Below are positions 11,004 through 22,767 of a DNA stretch of 64,000 nucleotides, piece after piece (the first letter of the stretch is position 1; each line of letters starts with the position of its first letter). The notes under the pieces were generated by a model, which saw nothing but the letters and a program-made list of their open reading frames with translations, did no database searches and was not told the DNA's origin. A program made the translations under genes and the position numbers. Source of the DNA: Cladochytrium replicatum (Eukaryota; Chytridiomycota; Chytridiomycetes; Cladochytriales; Cladochytriaceae); contig JAHLKD010000112.1 of assembly GCA_025526935.1 (NCBI GenBank), positions 106,640 to 170,639 of the forward strand. Direction: 5' to 3'.

Positions 11004-13093
11004 ATGCTGTCGTTCACCTCGTCGACCAACTCCACTCGAACTCGCTCGTTTAGCGGAATGTCGCGCTGGGATCGCGAGAAGGTTGCTCCACGGGACCCCG
11101 CATTCGCTCAAGAGGATGATCTATATCGCTATCCCACGGAGGACGAGTGCCGCATCATCAGGGACACTTGGAAGCTAATTTCGGACACAAACAGGTTCAA
11201 ATTGCTCAATTTGCACCTGCAAGGGAACATTCCACCTGTACCTTCCGCTCCTCCTCCCAACCCACACGATGAAACATCCATCAACACCGTTTCTTCAATC
11301 ACCCGTGTCAGCGTCAACCCGAATCTCAATGCTCAGCTCATGTCAATTTCAGCAAGTGTGGGCGATGTTGTTTCAAAAAATGGTAACACCGCCATGAACA
11401 ATGGTGCTCCAGGTAATTGCGTCGCTTCATGTCGTTAAATGCCACCAGTTCCTGATCTGGACCAGGAGCCGTTCCAATGCGTCGCATTCCATCTACTCGT
11501 TTTCGTGATTCGCCTTACCCGTACCCTAACGGTAGATCGAGCACCACAACATCAATCGCTGACGACCAACCATCAGGATCTCACTTTGCTTCCCCGACTC
11601 CAGGTTAATATCATTTGTTTTAGTGCTTTGAGATAAATAATCCTTCCTAACACACTTCCGCTCTCGGAAAAATTTCACACAGCCAAGATTACTCTGCCAA
11701 TCTCAGTCGATGAGCCTCCCACTCCAATTGTGAACCCATACCGTCACCATACTATGTCAACATTTGAACGACCACCAAAGGTTCCCCCTGCACCTGCTTC
11801 TGCTCCTCCAGAGCAAGGCGATCGCTATGTTGTGAGCGGCACAGGACACAACCGTGATAACAGTGCATTTTCTTTCAATGTTCGGAGGGACTCCTTTGGA
11901 TACGTACCCGTCCCTGCTCCTGTGAACCATCTCATGAACTATTCTGCCCCTGTCCCTCCTTTGCCCAACTCTCATCCTCCATCAGTTGTATCATGTACGT
12001 CTTAAATATTCCGCTTTTTGTTTCCTGGAGTTCTTACACTTTGGATTCAGGGAATCACGATTCGAACCGCGACACAGAGTCTGTGAACAGTTTCAGTGAG
12101 AACGGCTCTTCAGCCGCTGCGAGACCACCGCATATGCAACAGAATGGCTCGCGTGCTCCATCTACCTCAGCTTCAACGCAAGGAAACAACCCTTTCAGTG
12201 GTCTGACTCCCGAACAGCTCGCCCAAATTTCTCCTGCAACCCAATTCACCCTGCAGTTCTTCCAGAACTTGGTTGACTCGTATCCTTACATGTAAAGCTC
12301 GTGCTTGAAAATCACGTTGTTCTCTAACATCTCTCCATTAGGGGAGGAATATTTTCGGATGTCGTGAAGTAATCTTTGCTCCTTTCTGCTTGTTTATTCT
12401 GTGCTTACGTAAGTTCATTTAGGCAAAGCACAATGTTCAGCGGACTCCTGTAAGCAGCTCGATGAGTTTGTATATCCATAGTTCACTCATTTTTTTAATT
12501 GGTATTAGGGGGAAAATGGTACCATTCCACTTCAAGAATTTTTCAGACCATCTCTAACCATAATTTCAAAGGTGCGCGACGTTTACAATCTGCGTGACCC
12601 GAAACTTGCTGCAGAGGTTCGCAAGCTGGGATATCGTCACCGTGTGCTGTACCACGTATCGGACTCGATGTATGACGCACTTGGAACGTCACTCGTTCGG
12701 ACCGTGCGGCACTGGCTTCTTGCGGATGGGATGTGGACCCCTGAGATTGACTGGGCTTGGATGGCAGTATATAATCTCTTGTCGACGTGGATGAAGGAAG
12801 GAGGAGCGTGGGAGCACACGGGACCCCCACCTCAAGTGACCCAGCCGTCGCAGCCGGCCCTACAGCGTCAGCAAACGACCAGTAATGTTCGATACCGGAG
12901 GAGCGGAAGTGTGGCGGCTCCAAAGTCAACAGACACAAGCGGGGCAAATGACGGGTGGGAGCGGTACCGAGATATGATCAAAGCCCAGCAGGCGTCGCAG
13001 AAGAGCAGGGCTGCTAGTGCAGTGACCGAGGATGGTGGCCGTACGAGGCGGGAGAAGAGGAGGGAAGCTGAGAACAAATGCGTGATCAGCTGA
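11004..13093 (+). CDS. Globin with a large disordered insertion between helix A and helix B
   Basis: Seven exons join in frame: 11004-11412, 11466-11603, 11683-11994, 12051-12279, 12342-12368, 12423-12449 and 12547-13093, giving 562 aa. Residues about 46-60 (DECRIIRDTWKLISD) look like globin helix A. About 290 Ser/Pro/Asn-rich residues follow. The fold resumes with FTLQFFQNLVDSGGIFSDVV (helix B/C) and MFSGLLPSLTIISKVRDVYN (D/E). KLGYRHRVLYHVSDSMYDAL holds the F8-type proximal His, and WTPEIDWAWMAVYNLLSTWM is helix H. A basic 90-aa tail ends KCVIS. Exons 5 and 6 are 27-nt microexons. Family members bind heme; whether this one does is inferred from the proximal His. The distal E7 residue does not look like His. 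Signalling or oxygen sensing is possible but unproven. Confidence 0.75.
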
Positions 13094-15150
13094 GATTTGC
13101 TCGGCCTTTATCAGTTCGATATATTGCTTAATCTCAGCAGTTTCTTTCTTCGCGTTTCTGTCCCTCCGAATATGTGCGTTAGCGCTGGCGCAAGCATGAT
13201 TCTGAACTCTCCATTCTTATTCACACATTTCTGTAAGGCTACTGTCTTTTTGCTTAGAACACTCTATCAAAGCGCCTTTGCAGGGATTCAGATGATATCT
13301 ATTCTTCAGCTGCTTCGCCAGCGATCTCATGTATGTTTACACCCAAAGAGCAAGCAAATGCACGACTGACCTCTCTTGTTGTTCAGATATGCATTTTAAG
13401 ACGTTGTAATTGTCATCGAGTGGGGAGTGCGTTTGGACTTTGTGCTTTTGCTGTTGAGGGAGTAATTTTTCGCTCTTGTTGTTCCCAAGTTAAAAAAAGC
13501 AGTTCGTTTTGTAATAGCCAACGTTTGAGTGTTTATGTATCTCAGTTTGCTTCACCAGCTGTTTGTTGCTCAGCGGGGCATTGAAGGAACTCGCATTCCC
13601 ACTGTGGGAACTCAAGTTCTTCTTTGTTTGCCGATGCCATGGAAGTGCGGCTGCAAGATCGCGGATTCATCGCAGCTGTCCAGCACTTTGAACTTGATTG
13701 TCTACGCGAAGCATGTTCAACTTCACAACTTTGGGCCTTGGCTGTGGTCAGATCGACCCGTGTCAAAGCTCTGCAGTCTTCGCACTTGTGCGAAGTAATG
13801 AAGGGTCTTAAACCCCAACTTTTTTTTCAATTCAATTTGTTCCCTTCAAAAAAAAGTGCTGAAGTGAATGCAGCTCTAAAGTCATCAAATGGATGAACAA
13901 TAGCCTCATTTGACATCGCAGAATTGCAAATGATCGGATAATCGTCCCCACAGCGGATCAGATGCAAGAGCAGGGTCGACACTGTAACACCCGGTGCAAG
14001 ACCCGTTTTCGGAGTGAGCCCATCAGACTCTGCTTGATGCAAGGTTTCTGTCATCAAGATCTCCGCGTAGTCAAGATGTATATGTGTATATCTCACTAAA
14101 ACAAGTCGAACGCTTCCTCCACTTCCCATTGACAAAGACGAACAGAATGTAATGATGTTTTGGCACACGGAAGTCGTGGCTCACTGCTTCGAGAATTCGG
14201 GATAAACTTCTCTCCGGTCGGTCAGGCTCAGCAACGCTTTCCAGTCGCTGACCTGCGCCTTGCGGGATCTCCTCTGCAGCCGGTCATCGATCCTCGACGC
14301 TGGTGGTGTAGACGTGGCCCCCAGTAAGCGGCAGCGCTGTTTTTCGCGGAAGAGACTTGGCTCGTTCGTCAAATGGAAGATGATGTGGATACAAGGGGGC
14401 AGGTCCATTGCTTGGGCTACCATCGGAAAACAGCCTGACTACCGAACGCAGATCTAGAGACGGTGATTACAGGGAGAAAGAGGCATCCGATGGGCTCGTT
14501 GGGGCTACTAGATCGCGAAAAGCTGGCGAACACAAAACGATACTTGTGCAACCAAATGTAGATGCGATCGCTGCTTCTGTTCATGCTGCATTATTTGGGT
14601 CGCAATGGCTCCGTGGACGTAAAGACCGATCAATCTACTCTGCCCTGATGATCGACGGTTATCAAAAGCAGATCTGAATAGAAATTTTATTTATTTTCAG
14701 CACAGGATTGGTTCACAATCGAGGGAGGCCCCATTATGCCCCAAAAATTTCGAAATGGTTCAGAAGAGCCAAACTGGACATTCCGTCGTGTGTTGATCAT
14801 TTTAGTATTTTTGGCCAGCAAGAACTCTCTTGAGCACCATGGAAAGGTCAAGTGCAACCCTTGCGGCAGTCACCGAATAGGAAGATGATGTGCCCCACTA
14901 CTGTTCACGTTTGGCAAAATTGACACTTGTGTGGGTGCTGTGTTTGGTTCGTTTCGTGCCGTAGTCCTGGATGCAAACAGCGGACAACCTACAATTTAGT
15001 GACAAACATGGGACATAAACCCTAGCTTTCTGTTACAAGTTTTGTCGAAAGTGTGTCGGACCAATCAGTCACTGCATTCGAAATCACGGAACTAACGCGG
15101 ATGCATTGTTCAATAGATAATGCCGTATGATTTCTGCTGCCACTGCAAGT
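13094..15150. other. 2-kb gap without a supportable gene
   Basis: Only short open frames in all six frames, none with a recognisable domain, signal peptide or splice-linked extension. Ends of the globin (left) and zinc-finger gene (right) point toward each other, so it includes two 3' regions. Relics of old insertions are possible but I cannot name any. Confidence 0.4.
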
Positions 15151-16854
15151 TCACACCTTGACTACTTTCCGTGCCGCAGATGCCTCCTCCTCCTCGCCAC
15201 CAGCACTCCTCTTCCTCCCAACAAACTCTCCCACAAGCCCACTCTCGAACCCGGCGGCGCCTCCACCGCCGCCCCCTTTCACCAGATTCACGAGCAGCTC
15301 CCTCTCAATCTCGAGCCTGCTCACCCGGTTCTCAAGCCACTCCTTCCGCTCCCTCACCCGCCCAAGCTCCTCCTCCAACTCTACCACTTTGGCCTCCAGC
15401 TCCGCTTCTCTACCCCCGGCTGCCATCGTCGCATTCGCGGTCCGAGGTGACGACACGAGCGGCGTGTCCGTCACCGTTGTCCCGCCGTTAACAGCGCTGT
15501 CTGCCATAGCAGCAGCTACCGCGTTCGACGCCGCTGTGGCCGCGGCTGCTGCGGCTGCGAGCGCGGGACTGTACATGTACGACGGCGGTCCCTGCGTCGT
15601 TTGCTGGGCCGTGCTGCTCGTCGGTGTCGACTGGTCGTAGTATAGATATCGCTGATGCGCGTGGTGGTGGTGCTGTGGGAGGTTGTAGGAACCGTACACG
15701 GACTCGGCCCGCGTGGGCGTCGGCGCATTGGTCGTCGCCGTAGGGTATAGATGCGCGGCTGCTAGCATCGCCGCTCCAAAATGTGATGACGGCTGTGTCG
15801 GAGTCTCCGGTGCTCGCTGGCCGTCCGCCGCTGTAGTGTATTGCTGTTGTTGTTGTGATGCACCGCCGCTGTTGTCCGTTGCTGGTGTGTTTGTGATCTG
15901 AACAAGGAGAGAATGTTAGCCGACCACTGGAAAAGAAAATCCGTGTTCATAGCTGAGGAGTGTCCCTCACAGTCGCCTTCCCAAGGGTCCTAATATAACA
16001 GTACTCACCGAATGCTGTAATGATTGCAGCTGTTGCTGCTGCTGAGTATGCTGCTGCTGCTGCTGCTGCTGCTGTTGTTGATGCTGCATCGAGGGAACCT
16101 CTACCACACCCTTCTTCGAGTCAAGACTCTTGATCCCCCTCATCCTATTAAGGGTGTTCAGTCCGCAGCAGGGCGCTGTTTTCCCGTCGACCTTCTGGTG
16201 CCTGTTAAGGGCATCCAAGCGCGAGAATTCCCTCCCGCAGTGAACACACGGATATGGTTTATCACCGTTGTGGAGTTTCTGGTGACGCTTGAGATCGTGC
16301 TGGCGCGAAAACGCCATGTCGCAAGTGGAGCATCTGAAGGGGCGTTCACCGGAGTGGACGTACGAGTGTGATTTCAGGTTGTGCTGTCTGGAGAAGACCT
16401 GGTCGCACTGGTCGCAGTGGTAGAGTTTCTTGTCCGACGAGGGAGCGCGGAGACCGCCGGTTGGGTCTGGAGAGGACGTATCTCTGGGGGTCGAGACAGA
16501 GTCCGTAGTGGAAGCGGATTGGAGGAGGTTTGTGGTTGAGACGGTGGGAGGAGTTGAGGAAGGGTTGTTTCCGCGGAACACGGCTACAGCGGCAGCGGCA
16601 GCGGCAGCGGCGACCGCGTACTGAGAAGACGGGTCAGCGGGATCAGCGGAGGGATCGTGGTGGTGGTGGTGGTGATGGTGCTGCTGGTTGTGATTGACCA
16701 GGTAGGACATCTGAGCAGCAGCGGTTGTGGGGGAAGGATTGGCGGCAGGATGGGATAGATGGTGTCTTTCCAGGTTCAGATGCTGCGAGTGCAGGTGGTG
16801 CTGAACGGCAGCAGCGGATTGAGCAGCTGCAGCAGCGGCAGCCGAGTCAGACAT
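15151..16854 (-). CDS. C2H2 zinc-finger regulator with C-terminal leucine-rich coiled coil
   Basis: Two exons, 16009-16854 and 15151-15897, give 530 aa. The N-terminus has Ala, His and Gln tracts. Three tandem C2H2 fingers occupy residues about 145-228: YHCDQCDQVFSRQHNLKSHS begins finger 1, then FRCSTCDMAFSRQHDLKRH, then YPCVHCGREFSRLDALNRH, with TGEKP-like linkers (HSGERP, HNGDKP). After the intron come Gln/Ala-rich stretches, then a heptad coiled coil near residues 440-490 (AELEAKVVELEEELGRVRER then WLENRVSRLEIERELLVNLV) and a basic tail ending RKVVKV. It is probably a nuclear DNA-binding protein that dimerises through the coiled coil. The ATG at 16854 is the first in-frame one, but the frame stays open upstream and a 5' exon may be missing. 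Confidence 0.82.
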
Positions 16855-17129
16855 GAAGAGCTGACCGGACGGGCCGGAGGAGGATTGGTTGTACGCCAGG
16901 GTAGCTGAAGTTGCGAGCAAGCAAGCAGCAGGTCAGAACGAAACTGGAAGCGAGCAGCGATCAGCAACATTTGGATGGAAAGTTCAAGTTCACGGACAAC
17001 TCACAGCACGAGAGAGAGCCACTTGTGGAGGGAGAGAGTGTGGTGGCTGAGGAGAGGAGGGCTGGTAGGGCTGATGGATGTTCTAGCTGAACATATAATA
17101 ATATCAAAAAATGATAACAAATTTCACAG

Positions 17130-17201
17130 GGTGACTTAGCTCAGGGGTAGAGCATTTGACTGCAGATCAAGAGGTCATGAGTTCAATTCTCATAGTCACC
17201 T
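17130..17201 (+). tRNA. tRNA-Cys (anticodon GCA)
   Basis: A standard cloverleaf: acceptor GGTGACT pairs with AGTCACC, D arm GCTC-AGGGGTA-GAGC, anticodon stem TTTGA/TCAAG around CTGCAGA (anticodon GCA), T arm ATGAG-TTCAATT-CTCAT and discriminator T, the usual tRNA-Cys identity base. No intron. Confidence 0.95.
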
Positions 17202-18420
17202 TATGGGTTGAAGTAACCACTAGAAGTGAAATTATCTACTCTTCCAACATTTATGATGCTATAAGCAAATGATGGGAATCTTTTTGCGATATTCATAATC
17301 AGGTTTAATGTTAACTATTAAAACGTGTTGATTTCTGTGGCGTAGTCAGAAACATACACCGATGCAACTACGCGCAAGTTGGCAGCATATGGCTGGCTAC
17401 GCAAGCCGCAGGAAAAGTTATTAGTTTCAAAATACTAACCCATACCCAAATCAAGAAAAGCAGACAAGATAGAATCAGGAGCAGGAGACAAAACCAGCTC
17501 ATAACTAAGACAGTTTGTCAGATGTGATTAAGTGCACAAAGAACAAGAATCCAAAGCAGGCGAAGGGTGAAACAAACATCATGAAAACACATCAATTGCA
17601 ATGTCTTGACGAGAGGCTAGCGGGGATCGTCAGGTGGGTTCAGCTGCGGTGTGGCACAGGATATATGCCAAGCATTTGCAGAGGAGTGGCTGAATGAAAA
17701 GCCTAGCCTGCAAAATTGAGGGGACCAATTGGAATCAATGGTATGGGCCAAGACCAGAGGTTAGCCAGCAGACAAGGGAAGTGTCGACGGCTCCCCCCAC
17801 GCTCCGACGAAACAGGAGCTGGCTGAAGCCTATGTCTCCTTGGCTGCTGGGAAAGCCCCTCCAGGGGCTTCCTTGAAACCAAGAACACAAGCACAAAGTT
17901 TCTACTCTGAGCAATCCAGTGGCCAGTGACTCCTATGAAAGGTTTCCCAACTTGCTTGTCTATATGTCCAGTTCATGATCATTCACTTGTTCACCTGTAA
18001 GTCAGACTTGCGTTCAGAAAAACTATTCTCATCTCTGATGGTAATGCGGCATGGCTCACCTCGCGGATGCACGAGTACTCCATAGTCTCCCGCTACTCGA
18101 ACCAAAGACCGGAGAATAATGCCTGGATGACCTTTTCCGCCCCCTTCTTAGTGTTCTCCAGCAACAAGATCAGCCAGGTGCTCCAAACATCAGCACCCCA
18201 AGCTTCAAGCACCTTGGGAATGGGATAGGTGATCCATTGTGCAGTGGTCACTAGCTCCTGGCCAGCCCTGAACTCCAGACACGCACCTGGTGAAGGCCAC
18301 TGAACGCCTGTTCCCAAAGCAATTTCAACATAGTTTTCCTGACGCACCATGCCATATAGGCAAAGCAATTTGGGATGCATTTGTGTCCATTATTGATGAA
18401 TATAATCTTTTGAAAAGGTA
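17202..18420. other. Gap between tRNA-Cys and the hAT relic
   Basis: No supportable gene. Because it lies 5' of a decayed hAT transposase it may contain the element's lost N-terminal part, but I could not recognise a BED finger or a terminal inverted repeat. Confidence 0.35.
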
Positions 18421-19400
18421 AGAGTTCTTTGACAGCTCAACTTTCGATCATGATATCCTTACAGTTTGTTTATTAGATTGGCTGGATCACACAGATAATG
18501 CTTCGGACAACGAAACATTTACGGAAGCTTTACAAAAGACAGATCGCTCAAGAAATGTTGAGCAGCCTGCAAACGCAAATTTGTTCAGTGGTTTGCACAT
18601 AGCGTTAATTTGGTTTCCAAAGACAGAGTAGATGTAGTAAATTTTGAAAGGTGTAAAAAAGCATTTTTGACTGATTCTGATTTATTGCTCAAATTGCTTC
18701 GCAGCACTATGGTCAAGATTCGATTATCTCCGCAGAAGCAAGAAAAGTTGATATCGTTGCACGATCAAACCATGCTGGACACTCCACAGTGGGCCGTCAA
18801 AAGTACAGCAGACTGCAGCTGGATAATGAAACTGCTGGAACTCAACTTACACAATGATGGTGACGGCATTGAGGGTCTGCAAGGTAATTGTATGCAGCGA
18901 CCTTTGGGCATTGGGAATATCAATTATCTGGCAAGTAATTAAAAAGGAAACTGAATTACTGGTCAAATGCCGATCGAAAACTGCCTCCAGGGACCAGCAT
19001 TGATGATCAATTCTGGAAGGACATGGCCGATATTGTAGAATTTCTCGAAGTATTTGACCTACTCACAAATGTGTGCAGAGCAAAACTCAAGTTACACACA
19101 ACAAGCTCATTCCCCTGTTCAACATCATGTTCAACAAAGTTGAGGAAGCACAATCAAGCCAGGTCGAAGTTGTAAAAGAAGTAGCACACAGTATGTTAAG
19201 GTTATGAGCTTATTTGAACTCAAAGTGATACTTCATACTTTTAGCATGCTGGAGTACGATCCACGACTGTTATAATGCTACAAATGATGAGGTGACAGTC
19301 ACAGCACTGATGTTGGATCCATGTCATAAGCGAGTTTAGTTCAAGCAAAACAAGTGGGGTCACGTATAGCCAAGAGATAGAAAAGCAGTATGTATTCAAT
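18420..19400 (+). mobile_element. Decayed hAT-family DNA transposon (transposase remnants)
   Basis: Plus-strand pieces in several frames follow the order of a hAT transposase. HTDNASDNETF (hAT TDNASSN motif) lies near 18495-18525. QWFAHSVNLVSKDRVDVVNF (the RCFAHxxNL motif) is near 18588-18645. LRSTMVKIRLSPQKQEKL occurs around 18700-18750. A helix-rich piece, FWKDMADIVEFLEVFDLLT, lies near 19012-19070, and ALMLDPCHKRV followed by FKQNKWG near 19300-19360 corresponds to the LDPRxK motif. Frameshifts and stops (for example between KRV and FKQ) show it is inactive. No target-site duplication was found. Confidence 0.65.
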
Positions 19401-20394
19401 GTTTCACATCCAACCTTGCCCTAACCTGGTTGGGCATTGCTAGCTTGAAAACAACGGTTAAGCGGCAATCATGGGTCTGAAAATTGGGGGGCAGTTGGTG
19501 GACGTATGGAGCACTTGGACAAGTTCAGATGGTCGTGCAGGCTGCAGATGAGGGTTGCGTGGATAAGGACAATTTGGTAGAAATGGTTAGTATCAAATCT
19601 TAGGAAGTGCGGGTTGGGACAGGGTTAAGAACCTGAGGGGAAAATGATATTGATCCATTAAGATCTGTTGGTTGAAATTATTGAGACTTAATAAAGAGAG
19701 CCTTTTTTTGTTTCCAATTGTGAACAGTCTGAAATTTGAAAAGCAGAGCTTGTTTGAAGCCCTTGGTTTTCCACAGAGGACCAGATTTGGAAGCTCTTTA
19801 TTTGTCACAGAGAGCAGTGTAGAAGACTAAGCAGATCACTGGGGATGGTTGAACCAGAATAGTACCTGTGCACCCACGCATTCCCAGAACAAGTGTATCA
19901 AGATCTGTGTGATCCTAAAGGCCAAGTGATTTGCAGAACGAGAACAAAAGCCCCCTGGCTCTATGCTTGAGGCAAGGTATCATTTGCAAAGTGAGCAGTG
20001 TTCACAGACTGCCAGTGTGATCCATTATTAGTTTTAACTCCTGACTCGGTAAATTTGCACTCGTGTACCAACACTGACCTGTGGGGTAATATCACTCAAT
20101 CTATGAGGTCGAGTTCGTTGTGGTTTTGGTAGGTCATAAAGCACTTTGTCGAACTCACTGTTGCTGCTGCTGTACATAAATGCTCTCCCTCCGCCTTTGA
20201 ACATAACATAACTTAATAACAGAATGCACAGTCTCTGGCACCCAGATCCCACCATATTGCCCAACCACTCGCTAAGCACAAGCATTCACAAACACGAACC
20301 TGAAAAGGAGATGCTTTGGAAATCGGAAATATAATTGGAGAAAAGGTGAAACAAGAAAGACGACGAACATGAACCATAGGAAACTACCTAAACA
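19401..20394. other. AT-rich gap, nothing recognised
   Basis: No gene with support. It holds the 3' side of the small heat-shock gene at its right edge and the tail of the hAT relic at its left. Confidence 0.4.
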
Positions 20395-20793
20395 TCAACG
20401 CACTGTGATAACCTTCTTCACAGGCTTCTTATAAACCTTCAAAGTCAAAACCCCATCCTCCATCGCCGCAGAGATGTTTCGCACGTCCACGTCGTTAGGC
20501 ACCGACAGCTCCCGCTTATACTTCCAAACCGAGAAGTTGTCCTTGATCTTCCCCACCGTCGCACCCTCGATCGTCAGCACCCCGTTTGTGATGAACAGGT
20601 TCACGTTCTCTTTGGTGACGCCGGGCATCTTGACTACCATGATGTAGCGGAACCGGCCCTCGTGGAGTGTGAATTCGGGTCGGTAGACGAATCCAGGCAT
20701 GGAGCTGCGAAGGGCAACTTCCCCGGCTCTGAAGATCACGGGTACGACATTGGGATTCCCGTCACGCTTCCCCCCGTTGTGCGTTTGTAGCAT
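20395..20793 (-). CDS. Small heat-shock protein (Hsp20/alpha-crystallin), short form
   Basis: A single-exon 132-aa ATP-independent chaperone. The alpha-crystallin domain covers residues about 35-130: MVVKMPGVTKENVNLFITNG, VLTIEGATVGKI, YKRELSVPNDVDVRNISAAM and EDGVLTLKVYKKP (the family's GVLT signature). It ends KKVITVR, which contains an I-x-V-type C-terminal anchor. The N-terminal arm is only about 35 residues, short for the family. A TATAAAGT box lies about 60 bases upstream of the start on the minus strand. It is on the same strand as the HDAC gene and a second sHSP. Confidence 0.92.
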   Translation of the reverse strand: MLQTHNGGKRDGNPNVVPVIFRAGEVALRSSMPGFVYRPEFTLHEGRFRYIMVVKMPGVTKENVNLFITNGVLTIEGATVGKIKDNFSVWKYKRELSVPNDVDVRNISAAMEDGVLTLKVYKKPVKKVITVR

Positions 20794-20848
20794 TTGATCC
20801 CAACGTAGAGTGTATTGCGGTGGTTAATGATCGATCACACACTGATAC

Positions 20849-20857
20849 TTTATAAAG
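20849..20857 (-). promoter_or_regulatory. TATA box upstream of the short sHSP gene
   Basis: The minus strand reads CTTTATAAAGT about 55-65 bases upstream of the start codon at 20793, a fitting place for a TATA element of a strongly inducible heat-shock gene. No clear nGAAnnTTCn array was seen. Confidence 0.4.
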
Positions 20858-20993
20858 CTGACGCAGCGGATCTGAGTCTCGCTGCCACAGCGGTTAGTAC
20901 CGCCACCGCATTGCTATTGTGAGTCCATATGTGATGGCAGCTTAGTCACTTGGGTGTTCATTGGCCTTTTCTGAAAGTGATCAAATCTTAACA

Positions 20994-22767
20994 TCATCCC
21001 ATCTCAACATCAGCCATCGGCTCAACACCACCACTGATCCTCCCACCACCACCAACGACTTCACCACCCATCGCCTCCTCCTCATCATCCTCATCATAAT
21101 ACTCCAGCGGATTCACCGCCTTCGCCTCCCGATCCCTTCTGGTCCTCCCACCATGGCCGCCAAAACCCTCCCCGGCCCCATCGAACCTCACATCCCCCCA
21201 TCGGTCCTCGGCCCTATCGACCTCCCTGTTCCCGCTCTCGCTAAAACCCTGCAAGTCAGGCGGAATCTCCGCCATCTGGATCCCTGGCGCGCCATTCAAG
21301 TATCTCAAATACTCCGCCGCGCGCATCTTGATGTTGTCCAGGTACGACCGCGAGTTCTGGTTCTCCAGACCCGGGTTCACGATCTGCGGGTGGAGCGAAA
21401 AGTCGGGAGCGTAGTGGTCAAAGTACGCTGCGCGCGCGGGGAGTTCGTGCGGGAGTTCTACGCCGGTCGCGAGCCCGGTCTCGTAGGTCCAGCATCGAGC
21501 GACGTTGCGGATGGTGTAGCCGCCACCGCCCAGGACCATCATCGGGATCCCGAGCGACTTTGCGAAAGCCAGACACGCGCCGTGGCCGCGGATGGATAGA
21601 TTGAAGCACCCCAGCCGATCGGAGCCTAATGAGTCTGCACCGCATTGGTGCACGATCACGGAGGGTCTGAAGGAGTTGACGACGCGGGTCATGACGTCGG
21701 TGTAGATGTCAATGTACGACGCGTCGTCGATGGACTCGTTGAGGGGAATGTTGAGGGAGTAGTATTTTCCCTTGTTCTCGCCGATTTCGTGCAGGGCGCC
21801 GGTGGCGGGGAAGAAGATGCCGTTGTAGCGGTGGAATGAGAGGGCGAAGACGCGGTCCGATTCGTAAAAGGCTTCTTGTACGCCGTCGCCGTGGTGGACG
21901 TCGATGTCGACTATGAAGGAGTTTTGAGCAAATTTGAAGAATAGCGCATTTTCTTTTGTGTGGTCTAACCGTATAGTACTCGGGGAAACACCCTGTGATT
22001 TCGATACGTCGGTAAGGGATCACGTAACCATCTACCAACACGGTGTCTCACCTCAAGAGTTGGAGTATACCCAAGACGATGTCATTGACATAACAGAACC
22101 CTGACGCTTGGAACTTTTTCGCGTGATGAAGCCCACCCGCCCAGTTGATCGCGATATCCGTGTGGCCCCTGGCGATTCTGCGCGCCGCCTCTAGCGAGCC
22201 GCCGGCCGATATGGAGCAGAAATCGTACAGACCCGCAAATACAGGGCAATCATCCTCCACTGCGAGCCGAAACTTTTGAAGATGTTGTTGCATAGATTGA
22301 TTTGTGTGGTTGTCAGGCGTTACACTAGATGAACCCGATTCGAACAAAAGATCACTCGTCAGCGGCAAGAAATCAAGTAATTACGCCCTAATTTTCTTCG
22401 GCCTTCCCCAACGTCTCGCAGTTGCCCCATACCGCTTTAGAAAGTCAATGTAGTCCTCCGAATGGAAATCGCACATGTCCTCTTTCGTCGCGTGCCGTGG
22501 CCTGAATACGACCATGTTCTTGTGCAAGCCGTAGGCGAGGACGAGGTTGTGAGCGAGAGCGAGACGAGCAGGTTTCATTGGGTGGTTTTCGCCGTAGTGG
22601 AACTCGGAGACCACGTTGTCGTGAAAGTAGGATACGCGTGGAGAGGTGTGAGGAGCTACGAGGGGGTGCAGCGAAGCGTAGGGCAGTGGGGCAGGAGTCG
22701 AGTACGACATTTGGGTTGGCGAGGGGGCATGTTGGTAGGTGATTGTCGTGCGGTTGGCCTTGCCCAT
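20994..22767 (-). CDS. Class I histone deacetylase (Rpd3/HDAC1-type)
   Basis: Four exons, 22433-22767, 22052-22324, 21970-21992 (a 23-nt microexon) and 20994-21910, give 515 aa. The zinc-dependent deacetylase fold is complete: [20 protein letters not shown] near the N-terminus, then [18 protein letters not shown] and [20 protein letters not shown]. The active-site charge relay [10 protein letters not shown] follows, then [20 protein letters not shown] and [20 protein letters not shown]. The microexon completes [18 protein letters not shown], which matches the family without gaps. The C-terminus is acidic and Gly-rich as in yeast Rpd3. It should act on histone tails in nuclear corepressor complexes. 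A second in-frame ATG at codon 20 is possible. Confidence 0.95.

Noticed and set aside
14181-14677. Overlapping 80-90-codon frames on both strands
   Set aside because: No homology, no splice context and mutually overlapping.
18093-18380. 95-codon minus-strand frame before the hAT relic
   Set aside because: Cannot be linked to transposase sequence or any known protein.
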